Source: Pseudomonas vancouverensis
Lineage (GTDB): Bacteria; Pseudomonadota; Gammaproteobacteria; Pseudomonadales; Pseudomonadaceae
Reading direction: 5' to 3'
DNA length: 64,000 nucleotides
NCBI RefSeq assembly: GCF_004348895.1
Contig: NZ_RRZK01000023.1
Coordinates: forward strand, 62,001 to 126,000
A program made the translations under genes and the position numbers. Position 1 is the first letter of the stretch; every line of letters begins with the position of its first letter. The notes beneath the pieces were generated by a model, which ran no database searches, was not told the DNA's origin, and saw only the letters and a program-made list of their open reading frames with translations. Positions 8,021 to 16,375 of the stretch are shown one piece after another.

Positions 8021-9607
8021 TTAGAACACCACACCCTGGCTGCGCAGGTAGTCGTCATAGGTGCCGCTGAAGTCGGTCACGCCGTTCGGGCTCAGCTCGA
8101 TGATGCGCGTGGCCAGGGACGATACGAACTCACGGTCGTGGCTGACGAAGATCAGCGTGCCCGGGTAGTTTTCCAGGGCCAGGTTCAGCGCCTCGATGGA
8201 TTCCATGTCCAGGTGGTTGGTCGGTTCGTCCATCACCAGTACGTTTGGCTTTTGCAGGATCAGCTTGCCGAACAGCATGCGACCTTGCTCACCACCGGAG
8301 ATGACCTTGACCGACTTGAGGATCTCGTCGTTGGAGAACAGCATGCGGCCCAGGGTGCCGCGAATGATCTGCTCGCCTTGAGTCCACTGGCCCATCCAGT
8401 CGAACAGGCTGACATCGTCTTCGAAGTCGTGGGCGTGGTCCTGGGCGTAGTAGCCCAGCTCCGCGCTTTCGGTCCACTTGACCGAACCGGCATCCGGTGT
8501 CAGTTCGCCCATCAGGGTGCGCAGCAGGGTGGTCTTGCCAATGCCGTTCGGGCCGATGATCGCCACGCGCTCGCCGGCTTCAACGGTGAAGCTGAAGTTC
8601 TTGAACAGGGTCTTGCCGTCGAAGCCCTTGGACATCTGCTCGATGGTCACGGCCTGGCGGTGCAGCTTCTTGGTCTGTTCGAAACGGATGAACGGGCTCA
8701 CACGGCTCGATGGCTTGACCTCGGCCAGCTGGATCTTGTCGATCTGCTTGGCGCGGGACGTGGCTTGCTTGGCCTTCGAGGCGTTGGCCGAGAAGCGGCT
8801 GACGAAGGTTTGCAGTTCGGCGATCTGCGCTTTCTTCTTGGCGTTGTCCGACAGCAATTGCTCGCGGGACTGGGTCGCCGCGGTCATGTACTCGTCGTAG
8901 TTGCCCGGGAACAGGCGCAGCTCACCATAGTCCAGGTCGGCCATGTGGGTGCAGACGCTGTTGAGGAAGTGACGGTCGTGGGAAATGATGATCATGGTGC
9001 TGTTACGCGCCGTCAAAATCGTTTCCAGCCAGCGGATGGTGTTGATGTCCAGGTGGTTGGTCGGTTCGTCGAGCAGCAGCACTTCCGGATCGGAGAATAG
9101 TGCCTGAGCCAGCAGGACGCGCAGCTTCCAGCCCGGCGCCACTTCGGTCATCGGCCCGAAATGCTGTTCCAGCGGAATACCCAGGCCCAACAGCAGTTCA
9201 CCGGCGCGGGATTCGGCGGTGTAGCCGTCCATTTCGGCAAACTCGGTTTCCAGCTCGGCCACGGCCATGCCGTCTTCTTCGCTCATTTCCGGCAGCGAAT
9301 AGATACGGTCGCGTTCGGCCTTGACCTTCCACAGCTCTTCGTGACCCATGATCACGGTGTCGATCACGGTGAATTCTTCGTAGGCGAACTGGTCCTGGCG
9401 CAATTTACCCAGGCGTACATTCGGCTCGAGCATGACCTGGCCACCGGACGGCTCAAGATCGCCGCCGAGGATCTTCATGAAGGTCGACTTGCCGCAACCG
9501 TTGGCGCCGATCAGGCCGTAACGGTTGCCACCGTTGAACTTGACCGAAACGTTTTCGAAGAGCGGCTTGGCGCCGAACTGCATCGTGATGTTAGCTGTAG
9601 AAATCAA
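8021..9607 (-). CDS. ybiT: ABC-F ATPase YbiT
   Basis: A 528-residue soluble protein with two ABC domains. The first Walker A is GANGCGKST near residue 40 with LLLDEPTNHLD near 180; the second Walker A is GPNGIGKTT near 350 with SGGEQGRMLFGK and VMDEPTNHLD. Between them is the P-site tRNA interaction motif linker, rich in Lys, Gln and Arg. ABC-F proteins bind the ribosome E site and adjust translation. Its length and N-terminus (MISTANITMQFGAKPLFENV) match E. coli YbiT (about 530 residues). It has no membrane segment, so it is not a transporter subunit. Confidence 0.93.
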   Translation of the reverse strand: MISTANITMQFGAKPLFENVSVKFNGGNRYGLIGANGCGKSTFMKILGGDLEPSGGQVMLEPNVRLGKLRQDQFAYEEFTVIDTVIMGHEELWKVKAERDRIYSLPEMSEEDGMAVAELETEFAEMDGYTAESRAGELLLGLGIPLEQHFGPMTEVAPGWKLRVLLAQALFSDPEVLLLDEPTNHLDINTIRWLETILTARNSTMIIISHDRHFLNSVCTHMADLDYGELRLFPGNYDEYMTAATQSREQLLSDNAKKKAQIAELQTFVSRFSANASKAKQATSRAKQIDKIQLAEVKPSSRVSPFIRFEQTKKLHRQAVTIEQMSKGFDGKTLFKNFSFTVEAGERVAIIGPNGIGKTTLLRTLMGELTPDAGSVKWTESAELGYYAQDHAHDFEDDVSLFDWMGQWTQGEQIIRGTLGRMLFSNDEILKSVKVISGGEQGRMLFGKLILQKPNVLVMDEPTNHLDMESIEALNLALENYPGTLIFVSHDREFVSSLATRIIELSPNGVTDFSGTYDDYLRSQGVVF

Positions 9608-10076
9608 AGGTTTTTCCTGCGAAGCATTCAGAGTAGCTAGGGTTGCGGCAGTACCGATTCAGTACCCGTTTCCGCCGTTCGGACCAGGGGGACAAGGTGT
9701 CCCGGGCGGCAGCGGAAGATCCATCTGGCATCAAGTGGACAGCAGCATGTGGTGCGCTTGGCCCGAGTCAATGTGCGCTGGGGCGGGAATGTTTCCCGTC
9801 TTCAGCCTGGGGGCGCGTAAAGTTTGGCGGCGATTGTACTGGTCTGGCTCTCTAAACGATAGGGCGTTGAGGCGTCAGTGGTGTTTTGGCAGATTCAGCA
9901 GACAGATTTTCACAGTTGAAGGTTAACTATTGGTTACAAACTGTGGCTAAAATGCCATTCAGCTGCCCGGCCGGGCAGACGGGGCGTGCGACGGGGCCGC
10001 TGTTTCGATTTCAGACGCTGCACAAGACTCCGGAAGCCGAGGGCTATCGAGGGCGCAGTTTGTTTACTTCTGACGT
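9608..10076. other. 469-bp intergenic region, no gene seen
   Basis: This lies between the divergent starts of ybiT and lpxO. Short open frames exist here but lack binding sites and protein-like composition. The stretch 9895-9955 is AT-richer and may hold promoter elements, but I could not assign a PhoP or other box. A 12-bp palindrome, GCCCGGCCGGGC, lies near 9966. Confidence 0.45.
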
Positions 10077-10988
10077 GTGACGATTTCCGTGAAACTCATC
10101 ATTGCCGCTATCTATGCTGTTTCCATCGCGTACGTACATCTGCGTGGCCGCGTGCGCCACAAGCTGGGTCGTCAACTGAGCGACCATTCGACGTTTCTGG
10201 CGCCGATCAACTGCTTCCTTTATCTGTTCTCGAAGATCCCCAACAAGCCGTACCTGAGCCCTGCGGATTTCCCGGACTTGAGCCCGTTGCAGGCGCATTG
10301 GCAGGAAATTCGCGCCGAAGGCCAGAACCTGCTGCGGGCCGGTGAAATCAAGCGCTCCAATCAATACGACGATGTCGGTTTCAATTCGTTCTTCAAGACC
10401 GGTTGGAAACGCTTCTACCTCAAGTGGTACGGCGACAGTCATCCGTCAGCCATGAAGCTGTGCCCGCGCACCACCGAACTGGTACAGAGCATCGGCTCGA
10501 TCAAGGCCGCCATGTTCGCCGAGCTGCCACCGGGTTCGAAACTCGTGCGACACCGTGATCCCTACGCCGGTTCGTACCGTTATCACCTGGGGCTGGAAAC
10601 GCCGAACGATGCCGGTTGCTATATCAACGTCGACGGCCAGAACTACCATTGGCGCGACGGCGAAGCGGTGATGTTTGACGAGACCTACATTCATTACGCG
10701 GAAAACACCACCGAGCAAAACCGCATCATTCTGTTCTGCGACGTCGAGCGTCCGATGAAATACCGCTGGGCGGCCGCATTCAACAGTTGGTTCAGCCGCA
10801 ACGTGATGTCAGCGGCCGGGGCGCCAAACGATGTGGGCGACAGGACGGGCGGGCTCAATCGCCTGTTCAGCAAGATCTACCGGATTCGCCTGCGCGGCAA
10901 GGAACTGAAAAAGCGCAATCGCAAGCTCTACTACCTGGAAAAATGGTCGATTTTTGCCGGGTTGTTGGCGATCTTCATCTTGATCTGA
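10077..10988 (+). CDS. lpxO: Lipid A 2-hydroxylase (aspartyl/asparaginyl beta-hydroxylase family)
   Basis: A 303-residue Fe(II)/2-oxoglutarate dioxygenase with an N-terminal membrane anchor and a C-terminal hydrophobic segment (KWSIFAGLLAIFILI). The iron ligands are visible as H159-x-D161 (VRHRDPY) and H206 (YIHYAENT), and the 2-oxoglutarate-binding Arg is in NRIILFCDVERP. LpxO hydroxylates a secondary acyl chain of lipid A at the inner membrane; Pseudomonas lipid A carries 2-hydroxylaurate. The GTG at 10077 has no strong Shine-Dalgarno, and the GTG at 10089 is an alternative. Its terminator lies inside the 3' end of the convergent ku gene. Confidence 0.9.
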   Translation: MTISVKLIIAAIYAVSIAYVHLRGRVRHKLGRQLSDHSTFLAPINCFLYLFSKIPNKPYLSPADFPDLSPLQAHWQEIRAEGQNLLRAGEIKRSNQYDDVGFNSFFKTGWKRFYLKWYGDSHPSAMKLCPRTTELVQSIGSIKAAMFAELPPGSKLVRHRDPYAGSYRYHLGLETPNDAGCYINVDGQNYHWRDGEAVMFDETYIHYAENTTEQNRIILFCDVERPMKYRWAAAFNSWFSRNVMSAAGAPNDVGDRTGGLNRLFSKIYRIRLRGKELKKRNRKLYYLEKWSIFAGLLAIFILI

Positions 10989-11048
10989 GGCGTTTGTTGG
11001 GTGGGCTTTCCAGCGCCGGCCTACTTAAGCTCACCACCTTGATATTTG

Positions 11049-11909
11049 TCAGCCACGAGAGGTCTTCGTGGCTTTTTTGTGTGCAGTGGTTTTGCTCGGC
11101 GTTTTGCTCTTGCCGGTACTCTTGCTGCCCAGGCTGCGCTTGAGCAGTTCGGTCAAGTCGATCACATCCGCCGTCTTGCGCTCTTCTTCACCGGTGGCGG
11201 TTTCTACGTCCTCGATCTTGCCTTCTCGGGCCTTCTTGTCCACCAGGGCCATGATCTTTTCTTCGAAGCCATCGCGATAATCCTCGGGTGTCCAGTCGGC
11301 GCTCATGTCCTGCACCAGGCGTTTGGCCATGTCCAGCTCGCCTTTGGCCAGGTCGGGTTGAGTGACCTCGCTACCCAACGCTAGCTCGTCGAGACTGCGC
11401 ACCTCCGCCGGCCAACGCAGCATCACCAGCACCAGCGCGGACTCCAGAGGCATCAACGCCGCCAGATGCTGGCGGGTATGCAGGACCACCAGGGCCAGGG
11501 CGACCTTGCCGGTTTTTTCCAGGGTTTCGCGCAGGAGTGCGTAAACCTTGCCACCGCGTTTGTCCGGGGCCAGGTAGTACGGCGTATCGATGTTCTGCAG
11601 CGGGATCTGCTGGCTGTCGACAAAAGAAAAGATGTCGATGGTCTGGGTCGACACCGGGTGCGCCGAGCGAATTTCTTCCTCGCTGAGCACCACATAACGG
11701 CCTTTCTCATACTGCACGCCTTTGACGATGTGCTCCTTGGTGACTTCCTTGCCCGTGACCTTGTTGACGCGTTTATAGCCCACCGGGTCCATGCTGCGGC
11801 TGTCGAGCCAATCGAAGTCGACACCTTGGGCGGACGTCGCCGAGACCAGTGCCACGGGGATGTGCACCAGTCCGAAGCTGATTGCGCCTTTCCAGATTGC
11901 CCGTGCCAT
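11049..11909 (-). CDS. ku: Non-homologous end-joining protein Ku
   Basis: A 286-residue bacterial Ku. It begins MARAIWKGAISFGLVHIPV, the family's standard N-terminus, and continues with the beta-barrel core (RPxxP-like and YYLAPDKRGGKVYALL segments) and a Lys/Ser/Thr-rich C-terminal tail of the kind that binds DNA. I chose the ATG at 11909; the frame is open 57 codons further 5', but that extension lacks family similarity. Ku binds double-strand ends and recruits LigD, and no ligD is in this window. The C-terminal codons overlap the lpxO terminator. Confidence 0.94.
   Translation of the reverse strand: MARAIWKGAISFGLVHIPVALVSATSAQGVDFDWLDSRSMDPVGYKRVNKVTGKEVTKEHIVKGVQYEKGRYVVLSEEEIRSAHPVSTQTIDIFSFVDSQQIPLQNIDTPYYLAPDKRGGKVYALLRETLEKTGKVALALVVLHTRQHLAALMPLESALVLVMLRWPAEVRSLDELALGSEVTQPDLAKGELDMAKRLVQDMSADWTPEDYRDGFEEKIMALVDKKAREGKIEDVETATGEEERKTADVIDLTELLKRSLGSKSTGKSKTPSKTTAHKKATKTSRG
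11051..11078 (+). terminator. Intrinsic terminator of lpxO inside the ku 3' end
   Basis: AGCCACGA (11051-11058) pairs with TCGTGGCT (11066-11073) and is followed by a run of T to 11078. It lies in the last codons of the convergent ku gene, so the same bases encode the Ku tail. Confidence 0.8.
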
Positions 11910-12094
11910 GGTCGTGTACTCGCAAGTGATGTTCAGGTGACCGGCCGCGATGGCGGAAAGTTTCCCTGATCTGCGCAACAGGCAGGCGGCGGACAACAAG
12001 GTGTTACATCTTCTTAGAGAGGTTTTGGTTAACAAACCCGCGCCTCGGGCGTAGCGTGGTTGAGCAATCACGCTGATCAAGAGTGAGGCTTGCC

Positions 12095-12442
12095 ATGAAC
12101 CGAACTGTATCTGGCGCCATGCTGCTGGCCTTGAGTGGCCTGTTTAGCCTGGCAGCACAGGCCGATGTTTCCGCCACCTCGCAACTGGCGCAGAACCTGC
12201 CAGGCAGCGCCAACAACAACCCCTACAACAGTCCGATTCGTCGGGCCAATCCCAACAGCATGCAGGGTACTCAACCCAATGCGCCGGTGATTCGTGGCCC
12301 CAATACCGTGCCCATTCAGCGTGCGCCAACCCTGGACAACGGTGGCATTGGCAATCGCTACCCAGCGGCCACGCCGCCGGCCAGCCCGCCGAAATTCATC
12401 CCTAACCCACCGCATCGAGATGCCGACACCCGTAACCCTTGA
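12095..12442 (+). CDS. Small exported Pro/Asn-rich protein
   Basis: A 115-residue protein with a clear signal peptide (MNRTVSGAMLLALSGLFSL, cut likely after AAQA). The mature chain is low-complexity: NNNPYNSP, several PN pairs, and a Pro-rich C-terminus (TPPASPPKFIPNPPH). It has no domain I recognise and is probably periplasmic or cell-surface. GTGAGG lies seven bases before the ATG at 12095; a GTG start at 12083 is in frame but forms that Shine-Dalgarno. It lies 51 bp upstream of the aldose dehydrogenase on the same strand, so co-transcription is plausible. Confidence 0.72.
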   Translation: MNRTVSGAMLLALSGLFSLAAQADVSATSQLAQNLPGSANNNPYNSPIRRANPNSMQGTQPNAPVIRGPNTVPIQRAPTLDNGGIGNRYPAATPPASPPKFIPNPPHRDADTRNP

Positions 12443-12493
12443 ACGCAAGGGGCTGGCGGACGCTCGCCATTTCAACCACAAAAGGAATCGTGC

Positions 12494-13645
12494 ATGTTGC
12501 GAAAAGGATTACTCACCACGTTGTGCGTCAGTGCAATGCTTGCCGTCAGCCATCCCCTGTTGGCGTCACCCTCCCGTGAAATGGACAGCGAGAAGGGCAT
12601 GCTTGAAGTGACCCCGATCGTGACGGGGCTGGATCATCCGTGGGCGCTGGCGTTTCTACCGGATGGCCAGGGTATGCTGGTCACCGAACGGCCTGGCAAC
12701 CTGCGATTGGTCGGCGTCGATGGTACGTTGTCGGAGCCGCTCAGCGGGGTACCGAAAGTCTGGGCCAAAGGGCAGGGCGGCTTGCTGGACGTCGCCTTGT
12801 CACCGGACTTCAAGCAGGATCGCCTGGTGTATCTGACCTACGCCGAGGGCGGCGGCCCGGAGGGCAAGGCCGGTACTGCCGTGGGCAGGGGCCGGTTGTC
12901 GCAAGATCTGACAGCGCTCAAGGATTTCCAGGTGATCCTGCGTCAGGAACCCAAGCTGTCGGTGGGTAACCATTTCGGTTCACGACTGGTGTTCGATCGT
13001 GACGGTTACCTGTTCGTCACCCTCGGCGAAAACAATGACCGGCCAACCGCCCAAGACCTCGACAAACTGCAGGGCAAGGTGGTGCGCATCTACCCGGATG
13101 GCAGGGTGCCAGATGACAATCCCTTTGTCGGTCAGGCTAACGTGCGCCCGGAAATCTGGTCCTACGGGCAACGCAACCCGCAGGGGGCGGCACTCAATCC
13201 GTGGAGCGGCACTTTATGGGAAAACGAGCACGGCCCGCGAGGCGGTGACGAGGTCAACATCATCGAGCGTGGCAAGAATTACGGCTGGCCCTTGGCGACC
13301 CATGGCATCAACTACTCCGGGCAGCCGATTCCGGAGGCCAAAGGGAAAACCGTCGACGGGACGGTCCCGCCGCACCATGTCTGGGAAAAATCCCCGGGTC
13401 TGAGTGGCATGGCGTTTTATGACGCCGACCGTTTCAAGGCCTGGCAGCACAACGTATTCATCGGTGCGTTGGTTAGCCAGGAGCTGATCCGCCTGCAATT
13501 CGACGGCGACAAGGTGGTGCACGAGGAGCGCCTGCTCGGCGAACTGAACAAGCGTATCCGCGACGTCCGCCAGGGACCGGACGGCTATCTGTATGTGTTG
13601 ACCGATGAGGATAACGGTGGCCTGTATCGGGTGGGCTTGAAATAA
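12494..13645 (+). CDS. PQQ-dependent soluble aldose sugar dehydrogenase (YliI/Asd-like)
   Basis: A 383-residue beta-propeller enzyme of the GSDH family (PF07995) with a signal peptide ending near LLAS. Hallmarks are TGLDHPWALAFLPDG, MLVTERPGNLR, a GNHFGSRL blade and the ENEHGPRGGDEVN signature near residue 245, followed by KNYGWP. Homologues oxidise free aldoses in the periplasm with PQQ and Ca2+. AAAGGA lies seven bases before the ATG. No other PQQ enzymes or PQQ biosynthesis genes are nearby. Confidence 0.87.
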   Translation: MLRKGLLTTLCVSAMLAVSHPLLASPSREMDSEKGMLEVTPIVTGLDHPWALAFLPDGQGMLVTERPGNLRLVGVDGTLSEPLSGVPKVWAKGQGGLLDVALSPDFKQDRLVYLTYAEGGGPEGKAGTAVGRGRLSQDLTALKDFQVILRQEPKLSVGNHFGSRLVFDRDGYLFVTLGENNDRPTAQDLDKLQGKVVRIYPDGRVPDDNPFVGQANVRPEIWSYGQRNPQGAALNPWSGTLWENEHGPRGGDEVNIIERGKNYGWPLATHGINYSGQPIPEAKGKTVDGTVPPHHVWEKSPGLSGMAFYDADRFKAWQHNVFIGALVSQELIRLQFDGDKVVHEERLLGELNKRIRDVRQGPDGYLYVLTDEDNGGLYRVGLK

Positions 13646-13730
13646 ACGCAATGCTGCCGGCACCGGGTTACTGGCAATGGCGTCCTCAGCGGTAATGCAT
13701 GCCCGATGGTTGCCTTTGCCAGCAAAGGAG

Positions 13731-14066
13731 TCAGGCCGATGGTGAAAGCCCAGGCGCTTTTTTCCGGTCCTGAACCCCACGCACCACCAGATACAACAAC
13801 GGCCCGATGGATACAAAAAACGCCGTGATCAGCAGATAAGGCACCACTGAAAGTGCTGATTTTCCACGTTGGCGTGCATCCCGGTACATCCAGATGCCTG
13901 CCAGCGTGGCCAGCAGATAAAGATCTATTACCACTTGTGCCGTATCGGGGCGCGACATCAGGCTGATGCCAAAATCGATCAGCGATTGTTCGGCCTGAAG
14001 CATCACTGAAGCGGTATAACCGGCGAAGGCGAGCAGGGCGATGAGGGGCAGGGTTATGGTCGTCAT
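13731..14066 (-). CDS. DUF2834-type small membrane protein
   Basis: A 111-residue protein with about three hydrophobic segments and the conserved pattern VVIDLYLLATLAGIWMYRDARQRG, then FFVSIGPLLYLVVRG, which resembles DUF2834 proteins. The ATG at 14066 has AAGGAAGG upstream, whereas the longer frame start at 14132 has none. The function is unknown. It diverges from the ilvA leader region. Confidence 0.65.
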   Translation of the reverse strand: MTTITLPLIALLAFAGYTASVMLQAEQSLIDFGISLMSRPDTAQVVIDLYLLATLAGIWMYRDARQRGKSALSVVPYLLITAFFVSIGPLLYLVVRGVQDRKKAPGLSPSA

Positions 14067-14166
14067 GTGTGTCCTTCCTTGGGATGATGAGCAGAACACC
14101 CAGAGTATCCGAGTCAATCGTGGATTGGCCATTGACTTGCCATCAGCGGCCGGCTAATTTCGAGTC

Positions 14167-14232
14167 ATGACTTCCACCGTACTGCGCTGCCAGCCAAGCA
14201 TTATTACCGCCATTCCTTATTTGGCGGGCTAG
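14167..14232 (+). CDS. Candidate 21-residue leader peptide of the ilvA attenuator
   Basis: An ATG opens 21 codons ending in TAG, reading MTSTVLRCQPSIITAIPYLAG. Nine of 21 residues are Ile, Leu, Val or Thr, with Ile-Ile-Thr-Ala-Ile as the densest cluster; these are the products and substrate of the branched-chain pathway that threonine dehydratase feeds. The Ile codons overlie arm 1 of the predicted attenuator and the stop codon sits just after arm 2. The Shine-Dalgarno is weak (CGAG). That composition, the position and the alternative hairpins together support the call; a chance ORF remains possible. Confidence 0.7.
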   Translation: MTSTVLRCQPSIITAIPYLAG

Positions 14233-14276
14233 CTCACGACTGCAGCACCCAACCCGCCCAAGAGGCGGGTTTTCAA
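14207..14276 (+). promoter_or_regulatory. Transcription attenuator (arms 1-4) upstream of ilvA
   Basis: There are four mutually exclusive arms: 1 = CCGCC (14207-14211), 2 = GGCGGG (14223-14228), 3 = CCCGCC (14253-14258), 4 = GGCGGG (14264-14269). Arms 3 and 4 form an 8-bp terminator stem (AACCCGCC/GGCGGGTT) followed by TTTTCAATTT. Pairing of 2 with 3 would be the antiterminator, and 1 with 2 would protect the terminator. A ribosome stalled at the leader Ile codons would cover arm 1 and allow readthrough into ilvA. Confidence 0.7.
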
Positions 14277-14316
14277 TTTCTGTCTCCTGGGTTCCGATCA
14301 AAGTCAGGAGACGTCC

Positions 14317-15330
14317 ATGCGTTGCACAACCGAACAGCAAGCCCTGCTGGAACACTACGTCAAGCAAATCCTCGCCGCACCGGTGTACGAACTGGCGGTG
14401 CGCACGCCACTGCAGCTTGCGCCGGCCTTATCAGACGCTTTGGGCAATCAAATTCTGCTCAAGCGCGAAGACTTGCAACCAACCTTCTCCTTCAAGATCC
14501 GTGGTGCCTACAACAAGTTGGTGCAACTGTGCGATGCGCAAAAGGCACGCGGCGTGGTTACCGCTTCAGCCGGTAACCACGCCCAGGGCGTGGCATTGGC
14601 GGCTCGGGAGCTGGGGATTGAAGCCACTATCGTCATGCCCAACACGACCCCGCAACTGAAAGTGCATGGCGTACGCAGCCGGGGTGCCGACGCGGTATTG
14701 CACGGCGAGAGTTTTCCGTTCGCCCTGGCCCATGCACTGGAACTGGCCCGGGAAACTGGTCGTACCTTCGTCTCGCCGTTCGATGACCCGCAAGTGATTG
14801 CCGGCCAAGGCACTGTGGCCATGGAGATCCTCCGTCAACATCAGGGTTCGCTGGAGGCGATCTTCGTGCCGGTGGGGGGTGGCGGGTTGATCGCGGGGAT
14901 CGCCGCCTATGTGAAATACCTGCGGCCAGAGGTGCGCATCATCGGTGTGGAGTCGGAACATTCGGCGTGCCTGCAAGCGGCATTACAGGCCGGTGAACGG
15001 GTTGTCCTGCCCAGCGTCGGCACCTTCGCCGATGGCGTGGCGGTTGCGCAGATCGGTGCATTCGGGTTTGAGGTCTGCAGGTTTTGTGTGGATGAGGTGC
15101 TGACGGTCAGCAATGACGAGCTCTGCGCTGCGATCAAGAATATCTACGACGATACCCGCTCGATCACCGAACCTTCCGGCGCATTGGCGGTGGCAGGCAT
15201 CAAGAAGTACATCGCCCGGACCGGGGTACGCAACCAGACCCTGGTCGCCATCGATTCGGGGGCCAACATCAACTTCGACAGCCTGGGCCATGTCGCCGAG
15301 CGCGCCGCGCAGTGCGGCGCGTCCGTGTGA
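14317..15330 (+). CDS. ilvA: Threonine dehydratase lacking the C-terminal regulatory domain
   Basis: A 337-residue PLP enzyme converting threonine to 2-oxobutyrate and ammonia. The PLP lysine is K60 in TFSFKIRGAYNK, with SAGNHAQG near residue 84 and the phosphate-binding GGGGL loop near 188. Biosynthetic IlvA is about 510 residues with ACT-like regulatory domains; here the chain ends after the catalytic domain. It is therefore a short-form enzyme, possibly insensitive to isoleucine feedback. It could be a catabolic dehydratase, but the Ile-rich leader and attenuator point to a biosynthetic role. AGGAG lies upstream of the ATG. Confidence 0.85.
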   Translation: MRCTTEQQALLEHYVKQILAAPVYELAVRTPLQLAPALSDALGNQILLKREDLQPTFSFKIRGAYNKLVQLCDAQKARGVVTASAGNHAQGVALAARELGIEATIVMPNTTPQLKVHGVRSRGADAVLHGESFPFALAHALELARETGRTFVSPFDDPQVIAGQGTVAMEILRQHQGSLEAIFVPVGGGGLIAGIAAYVKYLRPEVRIIGVESEHSACLQAALQAGERVVLPSVGTFADGVAVAQIGAFGFEVCRFCVDEVLTVSNDELCAAIKNIYDDTRSITEPSGALAVAGIKKYIARTGVRNQTLVAIDSGANINFDSLGHVAERAAQCGASV

Positions 15331-15340
15331 ACCTGTGCAG

Positions 15341-15366
15341 AAGGCCGTTTACTCCTGAACGGCCTT
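15341..15366. terminator. Shared terminator between ilvA and ecotin
   Basis: AAGGCCGTT (15341-15349) pairs with AACGGCCTT (15358-15366), followed by TTC on the plus strand. The hairpin includes the ecotin stop codon, so it can serve both convergent genes, though the U-tracts are short. Confidence 0.65.
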
Positions 15367-15831
15367 TTCAACCGAGGCAGAGGCCGACCAGATTCGGTAG
15401 CGCACTTCGATGTCCTTGGGCACATAGAGCACGATCGGCAGTTTGCTGTTGTAACGCAACATGAAGCCGTCCCCGACCACCGGGACAAAATCCTCTTTGC
15501 TCTTGCCGTCCGGGCAAGCCATCAAGGTGCTCATCGGGCCAATGACTTTTTCCAGGCGGTAGAAGGGATAGCCCCAGCCCTCAAGGTTTTTCTCTTCGAG
15601 GATGCCGCCGAGGCGTTGGCGATTGCAGTCGACCTTCAATGTCTTGCCGGCGATCACCTCGACCTGGAAGTCATCCTCCCGGGTCTGCGGGGCAAGGCGA
15701 ATGACCTGGCGGGTGAAGCCGCTGTCGGCTTTCGGGTAGGGAGCAACGTCTTCGAGTTTCGCGGCGTGCGCCAGACTGGACAGCCCAACAGCGATCAAAC
15801 CGAGGGTCGCGTTAAAAGTGAAAGTACCCAT
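15349..15831 (-). CDS. eco: Ecotin, periplasmic serine protease inhibitor
   Basis: A 160-residue protein with a signal peptide cut near AHAA. It keeps the ecotin core: APYPKADSGFTRQVIRL, VDCNRQRLGG, LEGWGYPFY, the reactive loop STLMACPDGK with P1 Met104, and MLRYNSKLPIVLYVP. Two cysteines (69 and 106) match the ecotin disulfide. Ecotin is a dimeric, broad-range inhibitor of trypsin-fold proteases and protects against host or predator proteases such as neutrophil elastase. It is convergent with ilvA and monocistronic in appearance. Confidence 0.94.
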   Translation of the reverse strand: MGTFTFNATLGLIAVGLSSLAHAAKLEDVAPYPKADSGFTRQVIRLAPQTREDDFQVEVIAGKTLKVDCNRQRLGGILEEKNLEGWGYPFYRLEKVIGPMSTLMACPDGKSKEDFVPVVGDGFMLRYNSKLPIVLYVPKDIEVRYRIWSASASVEKAVQE

Positions 15832-16108
15832 GAAGCCTCCTGGCCAGTGATCAAGGAGGCATTCTTACCGGCGATGGCTGCGAATGCAAACCGCTGTTGG
15901 CTGTGCAAATTGCAGGGCTGAAAACCGGCGTTCTTGCAAATTGCATGAGGGCTCTGACACAAAAGTTCGATAAACCCTTGATTTGCCGATGAGCTGCACA
16001 GCGAAAATCGAGGCATGTTTTATGCTGTAGCTGTCCTTGAAGCTTGCCGGGATTTCATATGAGCAAGCGCTGATCGTCATTGGCAGTCTCACAAAGGAGA
16101 GGGTCGCC

Positions 16109-16375
16109 ATGTTTCTATCTGCCTTGGAACTTCGCAACATCATCGAAAGCAGTTTTTTACCCAAGCGTTGCCAGTGCACCTTGTCTCCCGAGCTGTCGAT
16201 GACCGTCAAGGTCTACGCAGACGGGCAAACCGACCAGCTCGATCTGTTGGTGTCCGGAATCGACGCTTCAGGGCTCAACGGTTGTCGGGAGATCAATGAG
16301 CTGATTGCCCAATTGCGCTCCCGACAACAGCACGTAGAAGTCGAGCCGTATTCGCGGATGGGTAAAGCGCTTTAA
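16109..16375 (+). CDS. DUF1652 family protein
   Basis: An 88-residue protein of a mainly Pseudomonas family. The pattern is LELRNIIESSFLPKRCQCT, then a beta-rich stretch, then LLVSGID and an amphipathic helix ending near IAQLRSR. The ATG at 16109 follows GGAGAGGG; a longer frame from 16037 lacks a binding site. No function is established for the family. Its stop overlaps the end of the convergent membrane-protein gene. A diverged relative lies at 62316-62588. Confidence 0.78.
   Translation: MFLSALELRNIIESSFLPKRCQCTLSPELSMTVKVYADGQTDQLDLLVSGIDASGLNGCREINELIAQLRSRQQHVEVEPYSRMGKAL

Noticed and set aside
9966..9977. 12-bp palindrome GCCCGGCCGGGC between ybiT and lpxO
   Set aside because: GC-only palindromes of this size are common in this genome and it is not followed by a T-run or near a clear promoter.
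14143..14367. 74-codon minus-strand frame over the ilvA leader
   Set aside because: It overlaps the attenuator and leader ORF and has no binding site or recognisable features.
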